Source of the DNA: Prosopocoilus inquinatus
Lineage: Eukaryota; Arthropoda; Insecta; Coleoptera; Lucanidae
Length of the DNA: 64,000 bases
Direction of reading: 5' to 3'
Assembly (NCBI GenBank): GCA_036172665.1
Contig: CM069873.1
Coordinates: 44,548,001 to 44,612,000, forward strand
Both the position numbers and the translations under genes were made by a program. The stretch's first letter is position 1, and every line of letters begins with the position of its first letter. Below are positions 31,691 through 42,755 of the stretch, piece by piece. The notes under the pieces are model-generated. The model did no database searches. It was not told the origin of the DNA and was given only the letters and a program-made list of their open reading frames with translations.

Positions 31691-31743
31691 TTATGCCAAT
31701 TAGAATATTTGTTATTAATTAGTAAATTTTTATCTATAAATAA

Positions 31744-32638
31744 ATGATTTTGAACGAGCGTTTTATCAATCCTCCTGACCTCTTGCTTGACCCCGAGCGA
31801 TTAGGATGTTTACCGCCGACGGGGCTAGCAGCCGCCGCGCGAATCTTAAACTCCACACATATCATTTTATGCTGTCCTGTTACTCTTCGCAATTCAATTC
31901 ACCCGTTTAAACAGGTAAGCAATTTTTTTACCTCGGCCAAGGGTAGCCTAGGGGATGCCCGCACACCACTTCACCTGAGAAAAAATTTTCCACCCCTCTT
32001 TTACGCACACTTCTTACATTATTATACGTCAACGCAAGAACTAGCGTCAGCAAAAAAAAATCTCTTACAACCTCCTTTGGTCATTGACGACGACGGCGCT
32101 TCTTCGCGCGCGCGAAAACAAAAAAAAAAAATTCTTCTGCGACCACCTCTGGCCATCGTCGACGGTCTCTCTTTCACCTCAGCAACAAAAAAAAAAACAT
32201 ACTCAGCAACCTCTTCTGGGCAAATTACGTCATTGTCGACAAAAGTCTTCAGCTATACTTCTTCGAAAGCAACAAAAAAAATACTCAGCAACCTCTTCTG
32301 GCCAAATTACGTTATTGTCGACAAAAGTCTTCGGCTATACGACTTCTTCGAGAACCCCCAAAAAAGAAAAAATTCTTCTCTAGTCATTGTCGACGGTTTC
32401 TCTTTCACCTCACCCCCAAAAAAAAAATACTCAGCAACCTCTTCTGTTAAAATTACGTCATTGTCGACAAGTCTTCACCTACAAGAACCAAAGGGGTTAC
32501 TTCGTCTGCACAAAAAACCACCCCTCAATTACTTCTTCAGCACTAAAAACCACCTCCTAAACATGGGGATGACCTTCAACGGTGGTCACTGCGGATGGAC
32601 ATGCCATCGAGTTGTTCTAGGATCCCTCCAGTATTACT
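31744..32638. repeat. Degenerate minisatellite with A-runs
   Basis: From about 32040 to 32520, units of roughly 75-90 bp recur imperfectly, each with CTCAGCAACCTCTTCTG, then AATTACGT(C/T)ATTGTCGAC, then a run of 7-10 A. The 363-codon open frame over it is a by-product of the repeat and runs on into R312. The first 300 bp (31744-32040) are unassigned. Confidence 0.6.
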
Positions 32639-32639
32639 A

Positions 32640-32960
32640 CTTTTTTGATTGCAGTGAAAACCTCGAGCAGCCTCTGTACAGCTGTTTTAGCCCTGCTTGG
32701 CCGCCTTGCATGGGGGACTTATTAGGAGCAAATCTGCTTCAGTTTGTCTGTCCTACTGCAATGTCAGGTCAAAAAGCGATCGTAAGATGTCGCTCTTTTA
32801 TCTGTTCATCACTCTTACATCGCAATTGCGAATAAATCGGACAAGTCGTTTTTGTTTGCAGTGGGAATGTCGAACTACGTCTCTGCTGACGAAGCTCCAA
32901 GCAGGGCTGAAACAGCTGTACAGAAGCTGCGCGAGGTTTTCACTGCAATAAAAAACGATT
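32640..32960. repeat. R312-family copy
   Basis: Begins TTGATTGCAGTGAAAACCTCG, contains GGGGGACTTATTAGGAGC and the GCGATCGTAAGATGTCGC motif, and ends TAAAAAACGATTTGCAACAA. It is flanked on the right by R39 sequence (GATAAGGTTATACGACAAAC). Confidence 0.8.
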
Positions 32961-33028
32961 TGCAACAAAGTTTGATAAGGTTATACGACAAACTAACAAG
33001 TAGCTTTTGAAATAAATGACAAGGTTAG

Positions 33029-33832
33029 GGGTGCGTTTCGTTTGCGCGCTCATACCTCATACGCTTCAAGCGCTTACGCTTACAAGCGCTAATTTCTGCT
33101 GTTTTATTTGACGCTTAGTAGCATCAGGCGTTATAAGCAAAAGTGTTTCTTTGGCTGTTGTGTGCACAATAAATTCACAACCCCTTTACAACGTGTGCGG
33201 TGCTGCAGTACTACAATTAATTATCTGCCTAATGACCAATGTCATTTAAATTATACATGGTTAAATTTCACAAAAAAATGAATAACACCGATATTTCAAA
33301 AGTAAATTTCGCAAACCTTTCGCTTGGAGAAAATTAAAATTTTAGGCAGGCCTGCGCCAGTTTAAGTTTTACAGCATTTGATCAATAATGGATATAGAAG
33401 ACAGGATGATACATCCTTAGAATATATGGACACATAAGATATCTGCTAAGATATCTAAGATATATTTTGAAAGTAAAATATTGTATGTGAGAAATAAAGT
33501 GCACAGTTTTTTAAAAATCTGCCATATAAAATCATTTTCTATTATATCCATGAAAATTAACTTAACTTAATTGTTTCCATAGGAATAAAAAACAATTATC
33601 CTTGCAATTGTTACCATGGGAATAAAGCGAATTTTAAAGACGATGATCAGCTGATTCCGTCATACGTTCCTTTTGTGGCATAAGTGCCATTAAGCGCTCA
33701 CGCTCTTGCTGTCCTACCTCAATGGAATAAGCGATTGTGAACAAAGGCTGTGACGTCACAATGACGTTTCCATATCGTCACCAAGCGCTTGCAAGCGCTC
33801 AAAGCGCATATGCGCGCAAATGAAACGCACCT
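33029..33832. mobile_element. MITE-C: about 800 bp, TIRs GGTGCGTTTC
   Basis: GGTGCGTTTCGTTTGCGCGC at the left end (33030) and GCGCGCAAATGAAACGCACC at the right end (to 33831). Flanked by TA (GGTTA / TATATA). It splits repeat R39 at a point where the copy at 39440 is continuous. The interior is rich in GCGCT motifs (CAAGCGCTT, AAGCGCTC). Non-coding. Confidence 0.75.
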
Positions 33833-34270
33833 ATATATGTGTTCTGAACAGATCTACGGTTCTAAATATAAAGATTATGATAGATTCATGTTTTTTACCT
33901 TATCGTTTGTGAAGAATTTTATAACAGACAGGCTGTAATTATCCATTGTGTCAGGTACATACAATTTTTTTGTAGAAATACGCAGGCAGATATGTAATTA
34001 CATTTTTACGTTTGCAGAGAGAGAAAAGAACGAGAACATAAATTAAAATGTAGCAATCTTGAATTTAAATAAACAATATGCAGAACCAGGAAGAAGTAGT
34101 TACGAACCATCAGACTCAAATATTTTCCGGTTGCTTAAATCTGGCGCCAAATTTTTTATTTCAACACCACATTTGTCAAGTGCTTCTTTCATTTTAACAT
34201 TTAAAATATTTCTCTGTTTTCCAGGTACTGAAATGGCTTGTTAAAATGAATATAAATCTATAACAGTAAA

Positions 34271-34736
34271 CAGATAAAATAGCGACATCTTACTATCGCT
34301 TTTTGACCTGACATTGCAGTAGATTTCTGCTGAAGAAGCCCCAAGCAGGGCTGAAACAGCTGTCCAGAGGCTGCTCGAGGTTCTCACTGCAATCAAAAAC
34401 GATTTGCACAAAATTTTTCTAAAATCTTTCATTATGCTTTGACAGCAAGCATGGCCGCCTTGCATGGGGGACTCATTAGGAGCAAATCCCGCTTCAATTT
34501 GTCTATCCTACTGCAATGTCAGGTCAAAAAGCGATAGTAAGATGTCGCTATTTTATCTGTTCATCATTCTTACATCGCAATTGCGAATAAATTGGGCAAG
34601 TCCTTTTTGGTCTGCAGTGGGAATGTCGAGCTACGTTTCTGCTGAAGAAGCCCCAAGCAGGGCTAAAACAGCTGTCCAGAGGCTGCTCGAGGTTCTCACT
34701 GCAATCAAAAACGATTTGCACAAAATTTTTCTAAAA
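34271..34736. repeat. R312-family insertion with 12-bp target duplication
   Basis: About 1.5 units with a reversed half unit at the left end (CAGATAAAATAGCGACATC). TATAACAGTAAA occurs at 34259-34270 and 34737-34748, directly flanking it. The related uninterrupted sequence at about 39590-39605 (AATCTAATGGTAAAATTG) supports a true insertion. Confidence 0.8.
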
Positions 34737-34800
34737 TATAACAGTAAAATTGAGATGACAAATTACTTTGACATGAAACTTCAAATGCCTTGCCAACTTA

Positions 34801-35901
34801 ATATTTTGATAATGTTCTATAGGGGACTTATGTTTAATACCAACATAACGCAACAGGTGGTGGTTTCTTAATTTGTGAACAACGTATATGAATCTGAAAT
34901 GACCTACTTTCCAGTCTGCGTGGATTTTGCATTAGGCATTCATTTCGGAAAATCCTGTTGACTCCTTCTATTTTACTGGCAGCAGTTATTAGGTAACCGA
35001 TGTGCCAATCTAGGCTAAGGTTTGCTGGTAGGAATTAGGAGCTCTTGCATAATTATTTCTTCTGTTACACTATGACTCACAGGTGGTCCGACGGTGTATT
35101 GCCATATGTAAAGCATTGCATAATGCAAGCTTGTTCCTTTTTAACATAATGCCCTTGATCTCATTGCAAGCTAACTAATGCTTTTATTATACATATAACC
35201 TCGCAACTGCACATGTGTCATTTGTGTTTTCAAGTGAGTCATATTCCGAAGTAGTTCTAATTTAATAGAACAATAAATAACAAAGTACTTTAGCTCGTTA
35301 AACAAAATAAATATTTTACAACAATTATCACAGTATCATACGGACCTGGTTCACATTTTGTTGAACAATTAAAGAAAAAGTAAACCCTTCCTGAATTAAT
35401 TTACAAACGTTCGGAGATGATATTTTGCGTTTAGAAATAAATTACTCGCTGGAATGAGTCCGGGAAACTTTAAGAACTATTAAACTTATAACAAATTATA
35501 ATTAATTTATATTCGACAAGCGCAAGCGCACTTTCTGCACATTTCTCCTACAATACAATAACTTCGCATTCGCATTTTATCTTGACAACCGAAAGGTGGC
35601 ACGAAGAAAAGCGTGCGCGTACACGTGAATTTAAAAGCACACGAAAGCCTTTCTGAGAGAAAAACTGAAAAGTACTTTTAATATTTAATTAATTATTTAT
35701 TCATGTTTGCTATACGTTAAAAGCCAACAATTTATCAAATTCTAAAATATTAGTTTGGATTAAAAAATATCAATTTGTTGGTTGATTTTTAAAATAATAT
35801 ATTTTCTTACAAAATGTCCCTTAGTTTTTTTCAAACGACGAATTTCAACTTGCAAACGTAATATCTGAGGATATTATCTGCGACTGCTGTGAAAACGAAA
35901 T
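34801..35901. other. Intergenic sequence upstream of the host exon
   Basis: No TE end or coding sequence recognised. The AT-rich stretch 35640-35880 directly precedes the exon and would hold its promoter and 5' UTR; I cannot fix a TATA box or start site. Confidence 0.35.
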
Positions 35902-36053
35902 ATGAGAAGTGTTCTGGTGTTGGCTATTCTTATTTTCATCGGGTTTTGCGGGGGATTGACGGCACCCACATGTGTTTGTGATAAAAGAGAATGTGAAGTT
36001 ATCAATGAAATAGATTGTCCCGGTTTAGGAATTGTTGTTTGGGATCCATGCAA
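35902..36053 (+). CDS. Host gene first coding exon: secreted Cys-rich protein, IGF-binding-domain-like
   Basis: ATG at 35902 opens 50 codons plus 2 bases ending at a strong splice donor (CAA|GTGAGT). Residues 1-21 are a signal peptide (MRSVLVLAILIFIGFCGGLT, cleavage near A-P). The mature part has C-x-C-x5-C-x7-C-P-G-x8-D-x-C, the spacing of the N-terminal subdomain of insulin-like growth factor-binding domains, as in arthropod single-IGFBP-domain (SIBD) proteins, where the next residues would be C-x-x-C-A. Those proteins are secreted and linked to immunity or growth. A weak candidate second exon begins after ATTTCAG at 36716 and stops at 36794, but its sequence is not a convincing match. It is the only non-TE gene evidence in the window. 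Confidence 0.6.
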
Positions 36054-38664
36054 GTGAGTAACATGAATTTTATATACACTTTTTATGTTCTGTGTGGGCC
36101 CCCGAACTTTTCCAATACTGTAACAATTTTAAAATATGAACAAATAACAGATAAGGAAGTTGTGAAAAGTGTCCGTAAACGAATTAACACACGGTATATT
36201 TAAGTATGATTCAGATAAAATAAAAAGACGAACTTTTTGACTTTATAATTTCTACAGGGTCTTTATAAAATAAGAATTTATATCGTAGAAAACCACTTCT
36301 TTCGTTCTTACTTAGTTTTGGCGAGTTTCTCAAGCAAAAAATGCAATAGATTAAAACTAAGTTGGGAAAAGAAAGCGGATGAGTTTAAGAAGGTTCTTCA
36401 AAAGCGCGGCATGGAGGAAATATATTCCGTGCGGCGCTTTTCGCAGCTTAGATCCGAGGAAAATTTAGAGGTTTTAATAATTTAGGATTCTAAAAAGAAC
36501 GGAGACAGCACGAGCAATTTAAACGAGATTTAATCAACATTTGCTTCTGAAACATGCGGCACGCAAGAGAATTTTTACTAAATTATGAGCTTTTTTCTTT
36601 ATTTCAGTAAAACTATGCAAAGGACTTTAATAAGAAAGGAAATTAAATTTCTAGTGCTTTGTTGCGAAATAAGCGTTAAGGCTTTGGATTGCTGTTATAA
36701 TTAAAAACATTTCAGCGCGTGCAAAACTGGAGAACGGACAAGCTATTTATTTATTCAGTTTATATTCATTCCACTTATTAAAACGAGTAAATAAAACCAT
36801 CCAAACAATTCACATTAAGCAAAGCAAAACATAAGAGAAGATAGGAAAGGAAGGAAGTTATTTTCTTTTGGTTTATTGGAAACCCTAGAGGTAAAATTGA
36901 GGACCGAGTTATTAAAATCACTCAAGATACACTCTGCGCATTTTCCACGGTTCAACAAATTTAAATTCCCAACGGCTTCAAAAAATATTTTGCATTCATT
37001 ATCACATTGTATCTTCATCATTGTTTGCATACAACAACATTTTCGCTGTAAATAAACAGTTTCTCTGTTTTAGTTTTTTTTTGTCGTCGGGTATCTTGCC
37101 TTTATATTTTGACTTTCATCCAAACAACCTGTCAATAAATATAGGGTGTCTCAAACGTAATTCCCGTGCTCATAAGATTCGATTCAGGAAGCCAGAAGCA
37201 AATTGAAATGAAAGAATGATAAACGTTGCGATTTGCCTTCGTTAACGAGTTATTCGCGAAGAAAGAAAACAACTAAAATAGAATGATATTGGTAATTACC
37301 ATACCTAGTTTTTAGAAGATATTCAAATGGTGTTCCTTCTTTTTCAGTGCAAACATTAGCATAATGCAGTATGGAAATCAAACGTTTTGTTTGACTAATA
37401 TTGTTTTTTTTAATGAAAATTTATCTAAAAAAAACTTTCTATGTAGATTTCTTCTTTTTGGGTTTAATTAATTATTAATGAAAAATAAAATACTTCAAAT
37501 GTGCTATAGATGTCGAAGATGTAGATTAATCGCACTGCTATAAAGACATGCTGAAGGTCGTTCATATTGCCATGCTGTATCGTGTTTGTAGAAATATTTC
37601 ATCACAGCTCAGTCCAATCTAAGCTGCGTTGAGGCTAATATCCTGCGTAGACCGTTAATTACCGCCATTCCACCGATATTCGAACAGAAGTGTAATAATA
37701 AAATTTTACAACACTGTGAAGGAAACAAATTTTAATATCTCTTACAAAAATTAAGAATGGGTGTTATTATCACATTATAATTCATTTTACTAAATTAAAT
37801 TTTATAATAATCTTTTTTTTAACTCTTATTTGTTCATTTTTTTTTTTTGTTTTCAACCTTAGCGACTCTGTTTTCTTTATTACTTCTATATTTTTTCTAG
37901 GTTCTGCTTTCTCTCAAACGTTAATTAGTTTGATTTATTTATTACTTCATAAATTTTATCAATTATTCTAAAAAAACATCAACAAATTTCTCTTTTCTGT
38001 AAATATCTTTCGTACCCTTTTTCCTTATTGACACTTCCTTTTCATTATTTCGACTTCGTTTGCTCAACCTTCAATATTTTTGACTACTTTTCTCTTTGAT
38101 TTTTAATTATTTAATCAATTGTATAATAATTTCTGATTTACTGTGTAATGTGCAGGTAGTTTACCCAAATTTTTCTTTTACACTCTTATTATTTGTATTT
38201 CTCGGGTATTATTATAATTTATTTTTCAATAATTAAAATTAATATAATTGTTTTCTTTTTCCTCGAAAAACTCGTTCACGAAGGCACATCGGAATTATCA
38301 TTTTTCCACTTCGGTTTGTTCAAGCTTCTCGAATCAAACGCCAGAAGCACGGGCATTACTTGAATTCGGGACATTTGCGCCGCGCACATTTGCGCCACCG
38401 ATACATTTGCGCCTCCGTTCTGGGAAATTATTTCTTGCCTAGACGAAAATTTACCTGTAAACTTCTTCTTAGGTGAACAAATTGATCTTAAAACTTATTT
38501 CTTGCGGATCAAAAATAATTATATGAGTGATACTTTACTGTGAGTTCACTCACGTGAACGTTATTATTACGCTCCCACTTTATGTGCTCACTTTTTTTTT
38601 ATCTACACATAAGTTTAGTTCTTGTGGATTATTTATATTTATTACATATTGTAATCTTTATAGA
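36054..38664. other. Intron or intergenic AT-rich DNA
   Basis: No convincing exon or TE body. Around 37140 a TATAGGGTGTCTCAAACGTA end resembles mariner-type MITE termini but I found no partner end. ORFs here are short and without composition support. Confidence 0.35.
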
Positions 38665-39150
38665 AAAATTTTTGTGCAAATCGTTTTTAATTGCAGTGAA
38701 AACCTCGCGCAGCCTCTGTACAGCTGTTTCAGCCCTGCTTGGGGCTTCTGTAGCAGAGACGTAGCTCGACATTCCCACTGCAAACAAAAACGACTTGTCC
38801 AATTTATTCGCCATTGCGATGTAAGAGTGTTGAAAAGATAAAACAGCGACATCTTACGATCGCTTTTTGACCTGACATTGCAGTAGGATAGACAAACTGA
38901 AGCAGATTTGCTCCCAATAAGTCCCCCATGCAAGGCGGCCAAGCAGGGCTAAAACAGCTGTACAGAGGCTGCTCGAGGTTTTCACTGCAATCAAAAACGA
39001 TTTGCACAATTTTTTTTAAACTTTCATTATGCATTGACTGCAAGCATGGCCGCCTTGCATGGGGGACTTATTAGGAGCAAATCCGCTTCAATTTGTCTAT
39101 CCTATTGCCAGGTCAGATCAAAAAGCGATCGTAAGATGTCGCTCTTTTAT
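38665..39150. repeat. R312-family copies in head-to-head arrangement
   Basis: A reversed unit (GCAAATCGTTTTTAATTGCAG ... CATGCAAGGCGGCC) is followed by a fragment and a forward unit (GCATGGCCGCCTTGCATGGG ... AAGCGATCGTAAGATGTCGC). The two orientations create an inverted repeat around GTACAGCTGTTTCAGCCC / GGGCTAAAACAGCTGTAC. Confidence 0.75.
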
Positions 39151-39159
39151 CTATTTATA

Positions 39160-39660
39160 ACCTTATCGTTTATTTCAAACACTTGACAATTTTGTTACCA
39201 TTTTTTAACTAGGACATTGTTGCCGGTTGTATTTTTGACAAGGCAACTCCGCCAGTGGTCTTTTAATATGTGAACAAATTATATAAATCAGGTAGCTTTT
39301 CTGATCAAACGGTGTTGTCACGATGTATAATTTGTTCACAAATTAAAAGATCACTGGCGACGTTGCCTTGTGAAAAATGCAACCGGCAACAGTGTCCTAG
39401 TTAACATTTTGGTAACAAAATTGGCACGTGTTTGAAATAAACGATAAGGTTAAACGTTCGGAACAAATCCCTGGTTCTAAATTTAATAATTATGCTAAAT
39501 TCATGGTTTTTAACTTATTGTTCACAAGTTATAAGAGACAAACCGTAATTAATTGAAACGGCTCATTAAAATGAATATAAATGTAAATAATCTAATGGTA
39601 AAATTGAATTGACAAATTACTTTGACATGAAACTTCAGTATGAAAATAATTTTTGAAGAG
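39160..39660. repeat. R39 palindromic repeat, uninterrupted copy
   Basis: 39165-39290 is inverted at 39336-39450: GATAAGGTTA / TAACCTTATC, GTTGCCGGTTG / CAACCGGCAAC, CGCCAGTGGTC / GATCACTGGCG, TGTGAACAAATT / AATTTGTTCAC. The 45-bp centre is unrelated. To the right a unique part continues to about 39660 (CAAATTACTTTGACATGAAA). This copy gives the empty sites used to define MITE-A, MITE-C and the R312 insertion. Confidence 0.8.
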
Positions 39661-39791
39661 TAAAAACCTTCCAAGCTTTCAAAAAATCCAAGGAAGAATT
39701 ATGCATCTTTTTATTAATAAATAGCACGTTGAATAAAATTAAAATCTACTAATTTAGATTCAACATATTAGTTCAGATATTAGTTCAGAAT

Positions 39792-40784
39792 GTAGGCGAA
39801 GCCTTTCTGGGTAAAGAAGTCGAGTTATATTAAATGAGGGATTAAATTTTTAATATAAAAATTAAAAGAAAATTCCTATTAATGATTATTACGCTGCCAC
39901 CACCGATGCATTCATTAATGGCTCACGGGGCATCGGGCCCAAAAATAAATAATATAATAATATGAATTAAAGAAATTGAAATTTTTACCCTCACGTAATT
40001 AATGGGGCTCTCTTTCCCTTGGCATTAAAGTCGGAAGCGTTAGTTCTTGACTCTAGAACTACGAGTTTTATATACAATTTTAAAAAAAATTAAAAAAAAG
40101 AAATGATTAATTGATTACGACGCCAAAATGAAATAAAAGTCCCTTGAAGGTGTGAAAAAGTAATATATTCGACACCATAAATTTACAATTAAAAACAAGA
40201 CAAATAATAGTTAAAATATAAAGGAAAAATGTTGGAACAATTTTGAGGATTTTCCTCCAAACTAAATGGTACAAATTAACACTGAACAAATATTATTTTC
40301 CTACCTGTTAAGCAGGGAGACGCTGCAATAGAAAACCTCTTTCTTTTATGTTCCGGAACGTTGATTGACAGGGGCTCGGTCTCCTTTGGGGGCTTCTACC
40401 ACCTCACTTTTCACCCACCAAAACTCTTAACTTTTCGAAGTTACATTTACATTAACAATTTTGACAAAAACCACGTCTGACTTTTAGGGCCTAAGGACGG
40501 CTGTCTTAAGCAGTAATTACCTTCCTTCTCTTTTTCGCCGGGAGGTTTGTTTTAAGAACTCCTCCGCGTTTCACACGCTCAATCACGAGGATTTTCTCAT
40601 GCCAGTCAGCTAAATAAACCGTTATCTAGAAAGGATGTTATGACTGCGTGCTCACTTGGAGTTTGATAAAATTTTGAATCTGCTACTCAAATTTCTTTAT
40701 GCAAAAAGATTAAAAAAAAGAATACGCTGTATAATATGATACTCGAAGGAAAATAATTCATGCTAGAAATTTCGCCTGTTTACA
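39792..40784 (-). repeat. Gypsy-3 3' LTR, 993 bp
   Basis: In element orientation begins TGTAAACAGGCGAAATTTC and ends CTTCGCCTACA. Preceded by a polypurine tract. Matches 60012-60953 along its whole length; contains about 45 bp (near 39985-40030) absent from the other LTR. Confidence 0.88.
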
Positions 40785-41620
40785 TCCCTTCACCCTTAGT
40801 AAAAGTGTTGACCCGAGGTCAATACCTTTTGAATTAGCAGAGGTCTCTCTCTGTTGCACGGTCCATTACAATCATAAAAGTAAATTAATTACAAAATTTG
40901 AAATCAATTAACATAGAACAAATATATAAAAAAAAACATAAATGTCATGAGGCAAAATGGCATAAGACACAACACAATAATTATTCATGGTATAATGTTT
41001 CACCAATTGTTAGAGACTCCAGCTTCATTTCGATAATGTCAGCTTATTCGGTCGGGCACCATGTTGTCAGGTCCTTTTTTTTCTACAAATATCCTGCTGG
41101 ATGACTAGCTCAGTCCTTCCCTTAGACATGTGATGAATGTCGTTTCCTTTGTGCAGGGCGGTGCCTTTCAGCAACACCGTCTTCATCGGTTCGAATGAGA
41201 TGGTTCGTGTCCATGTTGAGATGGGTCGGTTCAACAGCCGCCTACTCTTCCGGATCACGTAACTAAGGACTCAGGACTTTTTGGTGCTTACTGGCTGGCT
41301 CATGGTTGTGTGTGGAGGGTGCCTCATTTCAGGTTGTCTCCATGTCAATGATTACATGTAACAAAAAAAAACGAGTATCAGATTCTTACATTACAATATA
41401 ATAAAAATAGTGACATAAAGTTATTTAAACTAAAGTTTATGCGAGGAAAGAATAATAGTATCTCTATGATAGGACTCAGAATTTCGGTTAATGAATATAA
41501 TAAAGAAGAAAAATAAACAAAAAAAATTGACAAAAAAAAATATAATTATAATTTCGTACGACATGCATCAGGCGAACATCAGGTTCGATGTTTGTTCTTG
41601 GTGCATCTGGCTAATTCTTT
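40785..41620 (-). other. Gypsy-3 3' untranslated region and polypurine tract
   Basis: Polypurine tract at 40785-40797. A 63-codon minus-strand ORF at 41067-41258 (basic, starts MIRKSRRLLNRP) is of unknown worth. A second purine run (AGAAAAAAAAGGACC, about 41070-41085) is present. No env-like membrane protein. Confidence 0.5.
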
Positions 41621-42203
41621 TTAAGGGATGTAAAGGAGTACTGGGTCTTTGACAAAGTGCCGGCATACACGGTGAGTCGCGAGGGTTTTTTGGACGACCT
41701 CAGCGACTTTTGCCCAGTCACCGGCAATATAAATTGCGTGTTCCGTAGAATTTGGGAAGACACCTTCTTCCTTCCACGATACTTCTCTACTTTTCAGAAG
41801 GGGTTTGATGACACATGGGGGTCCTTTCCATCGCTTTGTTATTTCCTCAAGGAGCAGGAGCCGTAGGGACACTCTAGACCGGATTCGGACACTACTCTCG
41901 TCCATTTCGTACACGGTCTCCAATGAGTGTTTATATAGCTCCTTCCTTCAAGAGGTTTTTCAATGCCCGTTCTACTTGTAGTACGGTTCCCTTGATCTTC
42001 AGGAGTCGAAGTTCTTCTTCCTCCATTTGAGGACAAATGTGGATTCTAGCTTTCGACTTGTTTCTTATGGCTGCGATACGGACACCTCCGGTTCCTACAA
42101 CTTCTTTTACTTGATGGCGAGTGAGGAGAATCCGTGCGCAAGCCTCTTCTGTTGTCTGCATGGTATCTCTGGCTTCTCCTTTAACATACGAATTATCAGC
42201 CAT
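41621..42203 (-). pseudogene. Gypsy-3 3' accessory ORF: KH-domain RNA-binding protein
   Basis: Starts at the ATG at 42203. Residues about 22-88 form a type I KH domain: an N-terminal strand (ARILLTRHQV), the GxxG loop as VVGTGGVRIAAIRNKSKARI, then strand and final helix (LLKIKGTVLQVERALKNLL). The frame shifts near 41930-41945; in the new frame about 100 residues continue to 41621, including a strand-helix piece (AIYIAGDWAKVAEVVQKTL) that may be a second, worn KH half. KH domains grip short single-stranded RNA or DNA. It lies 550 bp downstream of pol, where retroviruses and errantiviruses have env, but no membrane segment or signal peptide is seen. KH identity is clear; the role (packaging, translation, small-RNA evasion) is inference. 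Confidence 0.82.
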
Positions 42204-42755
42204 TTATTTTCTTCGTCTGCCTGATGCATGCTCGTTGATAAAGTAAATTTTTGCTCGCGGTAAATGCTTCTGTACTCTTATTCTTTCTTTCACCCTATAA
42301 ATACGTTTACAAGAACTTCTTTGAGGTTTTTTTTTTCAAATGGGATCACATAATTCCCTAACCTTCTTCTTATTTCTATACTACATACTACGGCAATGGG
42401 CCTGACATTCTTTCTTACTCTTTCAAGCCTGACTTAAGAAAGGAAGAATGTCCTTTGTCGGCCAAGTTTCAAAATAAACGGACTATTCAAAACCAACAAT
42501 CCAATTCTGGTATGTGTAAACTTTTGACAAACCGAAAGTACAATCATTACTCAAATAAAATAATGAGAGAAAAAGAATCAATCATCCCTTAAATTTTGAT
42601 AATTTTTAGATTAAATCATTGATATCCTTCATCTTAAATATTTAATCAAACATTTTTAGTTGTGTCTATCATTCTTCTAGATAAAGGACTGTAGGGGTTG
42701 GATAAGAGATAAAAAGGGTGAAAATTAAATAAAACAAAAAAAAATCATTTACATA

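Larger units (their letters stand above)
32961..34800. repeat. Dispersed repeat R39, copy 2, split by MITE-C and by an R312 insertion
   Basis: Pieces 32961-33028, 33833-34258 and 34737-34800 follow the order of the uninterrupted copy at 39420-39660 (AATGACAAGGTTA, CGGTTCTAAAT, GTTAAAATGAATATAAAT, CAAATTACTTTGACATGAAA). The 34050-34220 part is longer than in the other copy. Confidence 0.65.

Noticed and set aside
31744..32835. 363-codon ORF as a real gene
   Set aside because: It crosses the minisatellite with A-runs and then an R312 repeat; composition is repetitive and no known motif appears.
37137..37160. Mariner-type MITE end (TATAGGGTGTCTCAAACG)
   Set aside because: No inverted partner found within a few kb, so not listed as an element.
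41057..41090. LTR end with primer site (TGACAACA|TGGTGCCCGACC in minus orientation) of a further element
   Set aside because: It lies inside the 3' UTR of Gypsy-3 between the KH ORF and a well supported polypurine tract and LTR; no matching second copy in the window.
41067..41258. A remnant env gene of Gypsy-3
   Set aside because: No signal peptide, membrane segment or cleavage site; only a short basic ORF in the 3' UTR.
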